The notes: generated by a model not told the origin, from the letters alone. Shown: positions 14,564-24,335, counted from the first letter of the stretch. The stretch is DNA of 64,000 nt from Litorimonas sp965205225 (GCA_965205225.1 CBDBFZ010000002.1:1116001-1180000), one strand, 5' to 3'. Made by a program: numbers and translations.

Positions 14564-17150
14564 CTATAACCCATCCGAATCCGAGCCGAAATGGCAGTCC
14601 CGCTGGGACGACGTCGATGTCTTCACGGCAGATGATGCCTCACCCAAATCGAAATTCTACGCGCTGGAAATGTTCCCCTACCCGTCCGGACGCATCCATA
14701 TGGGCCATGTGCGCAACTATGCGATGGGTGACGTGGTTGCGCGCTATAAGCGGGCGCAGGGGTTTGAAGTGCTGCACCCGATGGGCTGGGACGCCTTCGG
14801 CATGCCTGCGGAAAATGCGGCGATCGAGACAGGCGGCCATCCCAAGGACTGGATCTACGCCAATATAGAGCAGATGCGCGCGCCGATGAAACGGCTTGGC
14901 TTTGCGCTCGACTGGTCCCGCGAATTCGCGACCTGCGATGTCAGCTATTATACGGAACAGCAGCGAATTTTCCTAAAATTCTGGGAGCGCGGCCTCGTCT
15001 ATTCCAAGACCGCCAAGGTGAATTGGGACCCGGTCGATAATACGGTTCTGGCCAATGAGCAGGTGATCGACGGCAAGGGCTGGCGCAGCGGCGCTACCGT
15101 CGAGCAGCGCGACATGCAGCAATGGTTCTTCAAGATCACAGACTATGCCGAAGAGCTGTTGGACGGCCTGGAGACACTCGACCGCTGGCCGGGAAAAGTG
15201 CGGCTGATGCAGGAGAACTGGATTGGGAGGAGCGAAGGGCTGTCAATGCGTTTCGAAGCTGCAAGCGATTCCGATGCCGACATTGAAATCTTCACGACCC
15301 GGCCCGATACGCTGTTCGGCGCGAGTTTCATCGCGCTGTCCCCCGATCATCCGCTAACAAAACAATTGGCCGAAACACGTCCAGAGCTGGATAAGTTCCG
15401 CGCTGACTGCGCCAGAATAGGCACGTCCGAAGAAGCGATCGCGCAGGCACCGAAGCTGGGCATTGACACAGGCCTTCGCGTCACTCATCCCTTCACAGGC
15501 AAGCCCCTTCCCATTTGGGTCGCAAATTTCGTTCTAATGGGGTACGGTACGGGGGCAATCTTTGCCTGTCCGGCGCATGATCAGCGCGATCTGGATTTCG
15601 CGCGCAAATATGATCTGCCGGTTCTACCCGTTGTCACGCCAGAGGGAGATGATTTCGCGGTCGAGGACGAGGCCTATACCGGCCCCGGCAAGATCTTTAA
15701 TTCCATCGCGCCGATCCCGGTCGCCGGGCGGGATATATTCTCTCTAAATGGGTTGGAGATCGATCAAGCCAAGGCGGCGGCCATCGCCATGATTGAAAAG
15801 ATCGGGCTCGGCGAAGGCACGATCCAGTACCGCCTGCGCGACTGGGGCGTGAGCCGTCAGCGCTATTGGGGCTGTCCGATCCCGATCATTCACTGCAGCA
15901 CCTGCGGCGCGCAGCCTGTGCCGGAAGACCAGCTGCCCGTCAAATTGCCCTATAATCATATTGACCTGACGGTTCCCGACAATCCGCTGGATCGTCATCC
16001 GACATTTAAGCACACGGCCTGCCCGAATTGCGGCACAGACGCCGAGCGCGAGACCGATACACTCGACACATTCGCGGATTCGTCCTGGTATTATGCGCGC
16101 TTTGCCGGAACAGATGGCTCGCCCTTTGACAAGATTGCGGCCTCCGCCTGGCTCCCTGTGGATCAATATGTCGGCGGGGTGGAGCATGCCGTACTGCACC
16201 TGCTTTACTCGCGCTTCTTTACCCGCGGCCTGCGTGATTGCGGCCTGCTGGACCTGCCAAGCGGCGAGCCGTTTGCAGGCCTGTTCACACAGGGCATGGT
16301 CACTCATGCAACCTACGATATTGGCGATCAGGACCAAGGAAACCCGGAATGGGTTGTTCCTGCGGAAGTGACAGAAAAAGACGGTGCGCTGATCCACATG
16401 CCAACCGGTAAGACCGTGACCAAGGGCGACGTCATCAAGATGTCCAAATCCAAGAAGAATGTCGTCGACCCGAACGACATTATCGAAACCTATGGCGCAG
16501 ATGTGGCGCGCTGGTTCGTCCTGTCGGACAGTCCGCCGGAACGCGATGTGGAATGGAGCGAGGACGGGGTTCGCGGTGCGTGGAATTTCCAGAAAAAAGT
16601 CTGGCGTCTCGTCGAACAGACGGATGTACCTGATCATTCACCCACATCTAAAGACCTGAATGCGACAGGCGCTATGCTGGATCTGCGCCGCGCTGCGCAT
16701 AAAGCGCTTGAAAAAATTACCGCCGGAATCGAGGCCTTCCGATTCAATACATCCGTTGCGCAGATTTATGAGCTGACCAACATACTCTCCAAATATACCG
16801 GACAGGACATTGTGCGCATGGAGACACTGGGCATTCTGATCCGGTCGATTGCGCCGTTTATGCCGCATCTGGCCGAAGAGTGCTGGCAGGCATTGGGCGG
16901 TGACGCGATGGTCGTTACGACCCCGTGGCCAGAGGTCGATAAGGCCATGCTGGTTGAAGATGAAGTGACCTTGCCGATCCAGGTCAATGGTAAACGACGC
17001 GGCGAAATAACGATTTCAGCCGATCTTCCGAAAGACCAGATTGAAACCGCCGCTCTGGCTGAGCCAAACATTATGCGCACTCTAGACGGCCAGACGGTTC
17101 GAAAGGTGATTGTTGTTCCGGGCCGAATCGTCAATATAGTCGCACAATGA
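14556..17150 (+). CDS. leuS: Leucyl-tRNA synthetase
   Basis: 864 residues, a full-length class I synthetase charging tRNA-Leu. The HIGH motif appears as HMGH at ~48-51 (YPSGRIHMGHVRN) and KMSKS at ~628-632. The CP1 editing domain is present (TTRPDTLFGASFIALSPDHP). A zinc-type region has CSTCG...CPNCG cysteines. The C-terminus ends in the usual small domain (VNGKRRGEI). It overlaps lptE by four bases (ATGA), forming a leuS-lptE-holA operon common in alphaproteobacteria. Confidence 0.97.
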   Translation: MPAYNPSESEPKWQSRWDDVDVFTADDASPKSKFYALEMFPYPSGRIHMGHVRNYAMGDVVARYKRAQGFEVLHPMGWDAFGMPAENAAIETGGHPKDWIYANIEQMRAPMKRLGFALDWSREFATCDVSYYTEQQRIFLKFWERGLVYSKTAKVNWDPVDNTVLANEQVIDGKGWRSGATVEQRDMQQWFFKITDYAEELLDGLETLDRWPGKVRLMQENWIGRSEGLSMRFEAASDSDADIEIFTTRPDTLFGASFIALSPDHPLTKQLAETRPELDKFRADCARIGTSEEAIAQAPKLGIDTGLRVTHPFTGKPLPIWVANFVLMGYGTGAIFACPAHDQRDLDFARKYDLPVLPVVTPEGDDFAVEDEAYTGPGKIFNSIAPIPVAGRDIFSLNGLEIDQAKAAAIAMIEKIGLGEGTIQYRLRDWGVSRQRYWGCPIPIIHCSTCGAQPVPEDQLPVKLPYNHIDLTVPDNPLDRHPTFKHTACPNCGTDAERETDTLDTFADSSWYYARFAGTDGSPFDKIAASAWLPVDQYVGGVEHAVLHLLYSRFFTRGLRDCGLLDLPSGEPFAGLFTQGMVTHATYDIGDQDQGNPEWVVPAEVTEKDGALIHMPTGKTVTKGDVIKMSKSKKNVVDPNDIIETYGADVARWFVLSDSPPERDVEWSEDGVRGAWNFQKKVWRLVEQTDVPDHSPTSKDLNATGAMLDLRRAAHKALEKITAGIEAFRFNTSVAQIYELTNILSKYTGQDIVRMETLGILIRSIAPFMPHLAEECWQALGGDAMVVTTPWPEVDKAMLVEDEVTLPIQVNGKRRGEITISADLPKDQIETAALAEPNIMRTLDGQTVRKVIVVPGRIVNIVAQ

Positions 17151-17671
17151 AACATCTTTTCGTCACAGCCGCTCTCGCTTTGCCTACGGCCCTTACAGCC
17201 TGCGCCGGGTTCACACCGCTGAATGCAACGCCGGGCGGGACGGCCGCCCTCCATCAGCTTGACGTGATTTTGGATAATGGCCGCGATGAAGGGGACCGCG
17301 CGGCAGGGTTCCTTATCCAGCAGCGCATGGCCGACCGCATAGCTCCGAACTCTGAGGCGCTTTACCACGTCATAATCCGTCCCCGGGCGCAACGTATTGG
17401 CCTAGGTCTGACTGGACAGGATTTCGCCAGTCGTTTCGATAGTATCGTAACGGGTGAATGGTCCCTGATCCGAACCAAGGACGGCGCTGTGGTCAAGCGG
17501 GGCAGAACCCAATACACGACGAGTTATTCTGCAGATAGAGACCCATACCGTCTTCTGACGGCATCTGATGATGCTGTTGAACGCGCGGCCCGTAAAGTCG
17601 CCGATGAAATATTGAGTGAAATCGCCTTGGCTTTGAGCGACCAAGCGGAGTCGAACGCGGCGCAACCTTGA
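17147..17671 (+). CDS. lptE: LPS-assembly lipoprotein LptE
   Basis: 174 residues with a lipoprotein signal (LPTALTAC, the lipid cysteine at ~19). The body has the LptE pattern FTPLNATPGG...LIQQRMADRI and TQYTTSYSADRDPYRL. LptE plugs the LptD barrel and delivers lipopolysaccharide to the outer leaflet. It is assigned from the lipobox, the size and its place between leuS and holA. Sequence in this family is weakly conserved. Confidence 0.8.
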   Translation: MKHLFVTAALALPTALTACAGFTPLNATPGGTAALHQLDVILDNGRDEGDRAAGFLIQQRMADRIAPNSEALYHVIIRPRAQRIGLGLTGQDFASRFDSIVTGEWSLIRTKDGAVVKRGRTQYTTSYSADRDPYRLLTASDDAVERAARKVADEILSEIALALSDQAESNAAQP

Positions 17672-17704
17672 TCAAACGGACCGCCGCCCTGCCGGGAGCT
17701 TGAC

Positions 17705-18769
17705 ATGGTGAAAGTCACGGGCGCGCGCCAGGATCGCTTCCTATCGGCCCCACCCCAGGACATTATCGGGGCCTTGCTATTCGGACCGGACCGAGGTCTG
17801 GTCAAAACCCGGTCCGCTGCGCTGATCCAGACTCTGGCCCCCGACGTTGATCCGGCTTTTGGCGCAACCGTGCTGACCTCTGACGATCTGATCAGCGATC
17901 CGGCCCGACTGATGGACGAAATGAGCGCAATGAGCCTGCTGGGCGGAACACGTTTGGTCCGGTTGCGCCTCGATCACGAACGGTCCGGCGCGGCTATTGC
18001 CAAAATTATCAAACAGATCGATGCCGACCCCGCCCGCGTTGAAGCCAGGCTGGTTATAGAGGCCGGTGATCTTTCAACCCGGTCCGCCGTGCGCAAAGCC
18101 GCCGAAGCGGCCCGCCACATCGGATCACTAGGATGTTACCCGTTCGGCGCGCGGGCCCGACGGGATCAGATCCGGGATCAGCTTAACGCGATCGGAATCG
18201 CCATCACGCGGGATGCGCTCGACCTCTGGGTGCCACTGCTGGAGTGCGATCATGTTCTTGCCGCTAGCGAGATCGAAAAAATGGCGCTTTACAAGGGTTA
18301 TGAGACAGAAACCGGTGCTACCGTGACCCCGGACGACGTTCGCGCCATTGCCGCCGGCGCGCAAGGTTCTGCCATTGATCCCATCATTCAGGATGCCTTC
18401 TTTGGCCGAATTGACAGTCTGGATGCGCGCTATCGCCGCGCCGTCGAAGCCAAGACTAGCCCCGTCGCCATTCATTTTGCCCTGCAGCGCCATATTCTGC
18501 GCCTGTGCGAAGCCTCGGCCCGGATGGAGCGGGGGGATAGCGCCCTGTCAGCCACACGCAGCCTGCGCCCACCTGTCTTCGGGATGGCGGAAGCCGGATT
18601 TTTGAACACGTTAAGCTGTTGGAACGGACGTGCACTCCGCTCTGCCCTTTCGCAGTGCCAGATGGTAGAGCGCCAGCTTAAAAGCATCGGCGCCCCTGCC
18701 GAAGCTCTCACCGAACGCCTATTGTTCGGCCTTGCCAATTTTGCCGCTCGCCGCCTAGAAAGACCCTAA
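17705..18769 (+). CDS. holA: DNA polymerase III delta subunit
   Basis: 354 residues, the clamp-loader subunit that opens the beta clamp. It shows the HolA N-terminal block (LLFGPDRGLVKTRSAALIQ), the SLLGGTRLVRLRL strand, and the C-terminal helical collar (HFALQRHILRLCEASARM). Lengths agree with the family. It is 33 bases after lptE and 2 bases before the MscS gene, so all are probably one transcript. Confidence 0.92.
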   Translation: MVKVTGARQDRFLSAPPQDIIGALLFGPDRGLVKTRSAALIQTLAPDVDPAFGATVLTSDDLISDPARLMDEMSAMSLLGGTRLVRLRLDHERSGAAIAKIIKQIDADPARVEARLVIEAGDLSTRSAVRKAAEAARHIGSLGCYPFGARARRDQIRDQLNAIGIAITRDALDLWVPLLECDHVLAASEIEKMALYKGYETETGATVTPDDVRAIAAGAQGSAIDPIIQDAFFGRIDSLDARYRRAVEAKTSPVAIHFALQRHILRLCEASARMERGDSALSATRSLRPPVFGMAEAGFLNTLSCWNGRALRSALSQCQMVERQLKSIGAPAEALTERLLFGLANFAARRLERP

Positions 18770-18771
18770 TA

Positions 18772-19611
18772 ATGGATACTATCACTGATTTCTGGGCTCG
18801 CACACAGGAAGAATTTCCGATCCTGCTGATCCTGGGTGGGAATCTCGCCTCTGCCATAGTGATTTTCTTTGGGGGTGTGTTTTTAGGGCGATGGTTGTCC
18901 AAGCGCCTGCTCCGGTCAAAGTTTGGCGGGTCACATCTGGATGCAACATTGCGGCCTGTTCTGGCCTCCGTCGTCTTCTACCTCATTCTGGCCATGACCC
19001 TGTATGCGGTACTGGTGAAGCTCGGCATTCCGCCGACAAGCCTGCTGGCCGTCTTCGGCGGTGCGGCGCTCGCGATCGGATTGGCCTTGCGCGACACGCT
19101 GGCCAACATTGCCGCTGGCATCATGCTGCTTATCTTGCGGTCTCTCAAGGTTGGAGATTTTGTCGACCTTGGATCTAATGGAATGGGAACAGTCGAAGAG
19201 ATCGGCCTATTCACGTCGACGCTTCGCAACGTTGAAAATGTCGTGCTATATATTCCCAACAGCCATATCTGGGGCAATCGCGTGCAGAATTTCGGTCGCC
19301 ATATCAATCGCAAGGCGATTGTTGATATTGGCGTTGGCTATGGCACGAATCTGGACACTACACGACAGTTGCTGCTCAACCTCATAGCCAATCATCCTGA
19401 TCTGATCGAAAATGCACAGACACCGCCGGAAGTCTATGTGATGGGCTTTGGTGATAGCGCGATTAATTTTTCCTGCCGCTGCTGGCTACCGGGTGATAAT
19501 TGGCTGCAGCGTATCACTGATTTACGCATAGCCATTAAGTCCGCGTTGGATGAGGCGGGTGTTGAAATTCCCTTCCCGCAGCGCGTCATTCACATGGCAA
19601 AAAGCGACTAA
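18772..19611 (+). CDS. MscS-family small-conductance mechanosensitive channel
   Basis: 279 residues with three hydrophobic helices: ~15-40, ~62-86, and the Gly/Ala-rich pore helix LLAVFGGAALAIGLALRDTLANIAAGIMLL. The beta domain follows (VGDFVDLGSNGMGTVEEIGLF, with VLYIPNSHIWGNRVQNF). Such channels release solutes on osmotic downshock. The stop lies opposite the end of a dead GDPD gene. Confidence 0.92.
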   Translation: MDTITDFWARTQEEFPILLILGGNLASAIVIFFGGVFLGRWLSKRLLRSKFGGSHLDATLRPVLASVVFYLILAMTLYAVLVKLGIPPTSLLAVFGGAALAIGLALRDTLANIAAGIMLLILRSLKVGDFVDLGSNGMGTVEEIGLFTSTLRNVENVVLYIPNSHIWGNRVQNFGRHINRKAIVDIGVGYGTNLDTTRQLLLNLIANHPDLIENAQTPPEVYVMGFGDSAINFSCRCWLPGDNWLQRITDLRIAIKSALDEAGVEIPFPQRVIHMAKSD

Positions 19612-20237
19612 TCAGAGACTGCGTCTTTCTTCAGGCAGGCTCTAAGGGCACCTGTCGTCTTCAGCCCCGCAATAGGATCATATCTAAGCACTTGATCTGT
19701 CAAGAGAATATCGAAAGCCCGCGCCACCTTAGCCAGCTGCGCGGGGTTCTTCTGCCATTGTGCGCCAATGACATAATGGCGTTTCTCAAGCCGCTTTTCG
19801 CCCGTCACGCCAGCCGCCACCAATCCAGACACCGTGTTTGGCTTTCGGGATGAATCGTTTTCGGGCGTGCGGAAGCGACATCAGGAACTCACTCGCATAG
19901 GGCGTGAACGCGTCAGCTTCGGCCTCATCGGTTGCGATGAGCACGGTCTGATCGACCATATTGCGCGCGCGAATCATTTCGACGGCCGTCCCCATATCAG
20001 CGGAGGCTTGAAATCGATTTTTAGATAGATGCGATCCCTGGCTGCATCGAGCATTGCCGCCAGCGTCGGCACGGCTTCACCGCTGATCGAGCCCTTTTCA
20101 TCCTTGAGACGAAGGCCGCGCAAAAGCGTATCAGCCTCCAGCAATGGAGCGCACGGCAGCACGCTATTATTGAAGCCCGCCATCATCATGGCTGTCAGGA
20201 TGACGGAGAGTATGAACGATGCGGGCTTGGCGGTCAT
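19608..20237 (-). pseudogene. Glycerophosphodiester phosphodiesterase, frameshifted
   Basis: Three overlapping reading frames together resemble one secreted GDPD. The N-terminus has a signal peptide (ASFILSVILTAMMMAG) and PTLAAMLDAARDRIYLKIDF. The middle piece is VEMIRARNMVDQTVLIATDE. The C-terminal piece is FDILLTDQVLRYDPIAGLK. Frame changes occur near 19985 and 19800, so no intact enzyme is made. It diverges from mnmE. Confidence 0.75.
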
Positions 20238-20250
20238 GAGAGCGGCCTAT

Positions 20251-21564
20251 ATGGGCGCGCCCATGGCTGTCACTCCCCACAATGCGGCAACGCAAACAAT
20301 TTTTGCCCTCTCGACCGCGCCGGGACGGGCCGGAGTCGCGGTCATCCGCTTATCCGGCCCTGAGGCAGGACCCGCTGCGCGGACACTGTCCGGTGGCCAC
20401 GCTTTGACGCCCCGCCACACTACGCTGCGAACGCTCTCATATAGAGGCGAAGTGATCGACGAAGCCCTGGTCATCTATTTCCCTGCGCCGAACAGCTTCA
20501 CCGGCGAAGATGTGGTTGAGCTGCAATGCCACGGCTCTCATGCGGTGATCGAAACGCTGTCCGACGCACTTCTTGCGCTTGGGGTCCGGCAAGCACAGGC
20601 CGGGGAATTTACCCGCCGCGCCGTTGAAAACGGCCGGATGGATCTGACCGAGGCCGAAGGATTGTTGGACCTGATCGACGCGCAAACAGCCGGACAGAGA
20701 CGTCAGGCGTTCCGCCAGATGGATGGCCAGTTGCGCAAAACCTATGAAGGCTGGCGCGAAGGCCTGCTTGATGCACTGGCGCAAGTGGAAGGGGAAATCG
20801 ACTTTGCTGACGAAGCGGATGTCCCAGACGCTTTATCCCATGCGGCCTGGCCGCATCTGAACCGCGTCGCGACTGATATTGAAGCGGCGCTGAACCGCGC
20901 AGAGCGGGGCCGGATCGTTCGAACCGGGATCGACATTGCCATTATCGGCGCGCCCAATACCGGGAAATCGACCCTGCTCAATCAGCTGGTCGGGCGCGAC
21001 GTCGCGATCACGTCACCCCATGCTGGAACAACGCGCGATATCGTCGAAGCCCATATGGTCATTGCGGGTATACCTGTGACGTTATCTGACACGGCGGGGC
21101 TGCGCCAAACATCCGATGCCATCGAAGCGGAAGGTGTGCGGCGTGCACTCGCCCGAGCCGAAGACGCCCATCTGCGTATCTTGCTGCAACGCGGCGATGC
21201 GATCAGCGCCCCTGTGAGCAGGGGCGACATTGTGATCCACAATGTTGAAGGACCAATTAAAAACAATAAAATTAATGCGTTAAAGGGTTACGGCATTGAT
21301 AATCTTCTGCAACGACTGGAAACCATCGTTAGAGATCGCTTCACAGGCGGAGAGCCCGCCGGACTGACCCGGGCTCGCCACACTGATTGCGCTCGTCGCG
21401 CGCTGAGCGCGACACAGTCCGCTCAGACCCATCTGGGTCGCGCGCCCGAACTTGTGAGCGAAGATATTCGTGCCGCCTTGCGGGTTATTGATGAGCTGGC
21501 CGGACGGGTGGATATTGAAGACGTCTTCGACCGGATTTTCAGCCAGTTCTGCGTTGGGAAATAG
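20251..21564 (+). CDS. mnmE: tRNA modification GTPase MnmE
   Basis: ~437 residues. With MnmG it installs the 5-carboxymethylaminomethyl group on wobble uridine. The N-terminal folate domain starts TQTIFALSTAPGRAGVAVIR. The GTPase domain has G1 GAPNTGKST and G3 DTAGLRQ. The C-terminus ends FCVGK, with the conserved C-x-GK cysteine. The frame is open further upstream, but homology begins near here; the ATGs at 20251 and 20263 are equally possible. Oddity: the NKxD (G4) motif is not seen, and IVIHNVEGPIKNNK stands in that place in a shortened loop. Confidence 0.93.
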   Translation: MGAPMAVTPHNAATQTIFALSTAPGRAGVAVIRLSGPEAGPAARTLSGGHALTPRHTTLRTLSYRGEVIDEALVIYFPAPNSFTGEDVVELQCHGSHAVIETLSDALLALGVRQAQAGEFTRRAVENGRMDLTEAEGLLDLIDAQTAGQRRQAFRQMDGQLRKTYEGWREGLLDALAQVEGEIDFADEADVPDALSHAAWPHLNRVATDIEAALNRAERGRIVRTGIDIAIIGAPNTGKSTLLNQLVGRDVAITSPHAGTTRDIVEAHMVIAGIPVTLSDTAGLRQTSDAIEAEGVRRALARAEDAHLRILLQRGDAISAPVSRGDIVIHNVEGPIKNNKINALKGYGIDNLLQRLETIVRDRFTGGEPAGLTRARHTDCARRALSATQSAQTHLGRAPELVSEDIRAALRVIDELAGRVDIEDVFDRIFSQFCVGK

Positions 21565-21627
21565 AGGCCGCCCCGCCGCTGAGTCAGAGCCCGTGACGCG
21601 CAGACCTCTCTGCCCTATATCGTCGCC

Positions 21628-23493
21628 ATGAAGTCTTACGATGTCATCGTGATTGGCGGCGGTCATGCAGGCTGCGACGCAGCCTCCGCCTCTGCGCGGC
21701 TGGGCGCAAATACGCTGCTGCTGACGCACCGCGCCGACACAATTGGCGAGATGAGCTGCAATCCCGCCATTGGTGGTCTGGGCAAAGGTCATCTGGTGTG
21801 CGAGGTCGACGCGCTGGGCGGCGTTATAGGACGAGTCGCCGATGCATCCGGGATCCAGTTTCGCCTGCTTAATCGATCCAAAGGCCCGGCGGTACGCGGC
21901 CCTAGGACACAGAGCGACCGCTGGCTCTACCGCAATGTGATGCAGGCGGAGATGGCAAGTCAGGACAATTTGAGTGTCGAGGAAGGCGCGGCGCGTGACC
22001 TGATCGTCGATGATGGTCATCTGACCGGCGTTATCACCAAAGATAAGCGCGAATTTCTCGCCGAAAGAGTTGTGCTGACAACCGGCACATTCCTCAAAGG
22101 CATCATCCATGTGGGTGATCAGAGAACGCCCGCCGGACGTTGGGGCGAAGCTCCCGCCATGGGTCTGTCAGATCGGCTTTACGGCATGGGTCTGCGCATG
22201 GGTCGCCTCAAGACCGGAACACCCGCGCGCCTGACCCGGTCATCGATCGACTGGGACGCGCTTGAGCTTCAGCAAGCGGATGCTGAGCCTGTCCCCTTTT
22301 CGTTTCTCACGGACAGGATTACGGTCCCGCAAATAGCCTGCGCTATTACGCACACTAATGAATATACGCACGAAGTAATTTCAAAAAATATAAATAAATC
22401 AGTGATTTATAATGATTCAATCGCCGGACGTGGCCCGCGTTACTGCCCGTCAATTGAGGATAAAGTGGTGCGTTTCGCCGATCGTAACAGGCACCAGATT
22501 TTCCTCGAGCCTGAGGGCTTGCCCGGAAACCCTGACGGCGATACGGTCTATCCCAATGGCATCAGTTCGTCCCTGCCCGATGATGTGCAGGACGCCTTCC
22601 TGCGCACCATTGCCGGGCTCGAGCAAGTGACGGTTCAGCGCTATGGCTACGCGATTGAATATGATTATGTCGATCCGCGAGAGCTGCACGCCACACTGGA
22701 AACGAAATCCCTGCCGGGGCTCTATCTTGCCGGGCAGATCAACGGCACGACAGGCTATGAAGAAGCAGCCGCTCAGGGCCTGATCGCAGGCGCGAATGCT
22801 GCTCTTACTGCGCAGTCTCGCGAACCACTCATACTGGATCGCAGCCAGGCCTATATTGGCGTGATGATCGATGATCTGATTACCAAGGGCGTGACTGAGC
22901 CTTACCGAATGTTCACCAGCCGTGCAGAATATCGCCTGCATTTGCGCGGAGACAATGCCGATATGCGCCTGACCCCGCTAGCCATTGATCTCGGCATGGT
23001 AACGGCGGAGCGAGAAAAACTGTTTCACGTGAAACAATCGGAGTTTGAGGAGACCAAATCTCTCATCTCCACCCTCACTCAAACGCCTTATCAATTGAAG
23101 ATGGATGGTCTTTCGATCAGTCAGGATGGCCAGCCGCGCAGCGTGAAGGACCTCCTCGCCTATCCTGACATCGGCATGGCAGATCTCCTGCCAATCTTTC
23201 CAGAATTGTCGGATCTATCGCCGCGCTCACAGGAATTTGCGGAAATCCACGCCACCTATGCAGGCTATCTGGAGCGGCAACAGACCGATATTGAGGCCTT
23301 CCGCCGCGATGAAGGCCTGCGCCTACCCGATGATCTCGATTTTTCCAAGATTGGCGGCCTCAGCCATGAAGTCCGTGAGAAATTGAAAGCGGCGCGCCCG
23401 GCCACATTGGGTCAGGCGTCACGCCTCGAAGGTGTCACGCCTGGCGCCCTCATGGCGGTTCTAGCCTATATTCGCAAAAGACGGGCTGCTTGA
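21628..23493 (+). CDS. mnmG: tRNA uridine 5-carboxymethylaminomethyl modification enzyme MnmG
   Basis: 621 residues, FAD-dependent partner of MnmE. The dinucleotide motif VIGGGHAGCDAASASARLGA is at the N-terminus. Other family blocks are SCNPAIGGLGKGHL, GRMGRLKTGTPARL-like MGRLKTGTPARLTRSSIDW, GPRYCPSIEDK and TGYEEAAAQGLIAGANAA. A perfect parS site lies inside the gene at 23021-23036. It is 4 bases before rsmG. Confidence 0.97.
   Translation: MKSYDVIVIGGGHAGCDAASASARLGANTLLLTHRADTIGEMSCNPAIGGLGKGHLVCEVDALGGVIGRVADASGIQFRLLNRSKGPAVRGPRTQSDRWLYRNVMQAEMASQDNLSVEEGAARDLIVDDGHLTGVITKDKREFLAERVVLTTGTFLKGIIHVGDQRTPAGRWGEAPAMGLSDRLYGMGLRMGRLKTGTPARLTRSSIDWDALELQQADAEPVPFSFLTDRITVPQIACAITHTNEYTHEVISKNINKSVIYNDSIAGRGPRYCPSIEDKVVRFADRNRHQIFLEPEGLPGNPDGDTVYPNGISSSLPDDVQDAFLRTIAGLEQVTVQRYGYAIEYDYVDPRELHATLETKSLPGLYLAGQINGTTGYEEAAAQGLIAGANAALTAQSREPLILDRSQAYIGVMIDDLITKGVTEPYRMFTSRAEYRLHLRGDNADMRLTPLAIDLGMVTAEREKLFHVKQSEFEETKSLISTLTQTPYQLKMDGLSISQDGQPRSVKDLLAYPDIGMADLLPIFPELSDLSPRSQEFAEIHATYAGYLERQQTDIEAFRRDEGLRLPDDLDFSKIGGLSHEVREKLKAARPATLGQASRLEGVTPGALMAVLAYIRKRRAA
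23021..23036. promoter_or_regulatory. parS site inside mnmG
   Basis: TGTTTCACGTGAAACA, the perfect 16-bp palindrome bound by chromosomal ParB. It encodes FHVKQ within mnmG. Confidence 0.95.
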
Positions 23494-23497
23494 CCCT

Positions 23498-24118
23498 ATG
23501 AATGACGAACAGTTTGCGCAATGCGCGCCGACCCATCCCGAAAGCTTAACCGATTACCAAGCCTGGTACGCTCTGCTGCAAAAGTGGAATGCGCGCATTA
23601 ATCTGGTTGCGCCCAACTCCCTGTCAGAATTCTGGGACCGGCATGCACTGGATTCTGCGCAAATCCTGCCAATGATTCCGGATGCAGCACAGACCATTGT
23701 CGACTTTGGTTCCGGCGCAGGGTTCCCCGGCCTGGCCATCGCCATTGAAGCCAAGCACCGTAGGCTCAACCGGACGGTTTACCTGATCGAATCGGTCGGA
23801 AAGAAAGCCAGTTTTCTGAAAAGTGTTTCACGTGAAACATCGCTTCCCAGCATTATTCACTCGGCCCGTATTGAAACTTTGCCGTCCTTAAACGCCGATA
23901 TCGTCACCGCCCGCGCCTTCGCGCCATTACATCGCCTCCTCCCTCTCGCCTGGCAGCATCTCGGCCAAGGTGGACAGCTCGTCCTGCTGAAGGGTCAGGC
24001 AGTTGAGCGTGAGCTTGCCGAAGCAGCTAATGACTGGACATTCACTCCTCAACGCACTGCGAGTCTATCCAAAGACGGAGGGTGTGTCCTCCAAATCAGT
24101 GATTTGTCCCCCGCTTGA
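23498..24118 (+). CDS. rsmG: 16S rRNA (guanine-N7) methyltransferase RsmG
   Basis: 206 residues, methylates G527 of 16S rRNA with S-adenosylmethionine. Motifs: WNARINLVAPNSLSEFWDRH, the SAM loop VDFGSGAGFPGLAIAIE, and the VSRETS region. A perfect parS site is embedded at 23824-23839. The order mnmG-rsmG-parA is conserved next to many bacterial origins. Confidence 0.95.
   Translation: MNDEQFAQCAPTHPESLTDYQAWYALLQKWNARINLVAPNSLSEFWDRHALDSAQILPMIPDAAQTIVDFGSGAGFPGLAIAIEAKHRRLNRTVYLIESVGKKASFLKSVSRETSLPSIIHSARIETLPSLNADIVTARAFAPLHRLLPLAWQHLGQGGQLVLLKGQAVERELAEAANDWTFTPQRTASLSKDGGCVLQISDLSPA
23824..23839. promoter_or_regulatory. parS site inside rsmG
   Basis: TGTTTCACGTGAAACA, perfect ParB palindrome, coding for part of SVSRET. 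Confidence 0.95.
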
Positions 24119-24119
24119 C

Positions 24120-24135
24120 CGTTTCACGTAAAACA
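24120..24135. promoter_or_regulatory. Degenerate parS-like site
   Basis: CGTTTCACGTAAAACA differs from perfect parS at two positions. It lies just after rsmG and may be weak or decayed. Confidence 0.6.
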
Positions 24136-24189
24136 ATTGATCTCCAAACCCGACTAAAACCGTCCTTTTCGGCCCAGACTTGGGCAAAC

Positions 24190-24205
24190 TGTTTCACGTG
24201 AAACA
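24190..24205. promoter_or_regulatory. parS site upstream of parA
   Basis: TGTTTCACGTGAAACA, perfect palindrome in the rsmG-parA gap about 130 bases before parA. ParB bound here could also regulate parAB transcription. Confidence 0.95.
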
Positions 24206-24335
24206 CTTTTACACGCAGGCAAACGCCACCCCGTGCGTGGACATTTCCCCGCTCTCGTCGCATTGAGGGGGCAGTTTCACGGGCTTTTCCGTGTTTTTGA
24301 TTCCCGCCAAATGGCGAGCGTGCAGGATAGCGTCT

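Noticed and set aside
24270..24285. Further parS half-site (CAGTTTCACGGG)
   Set aside because: Only one half of the palindrome matches; not counted as a site.
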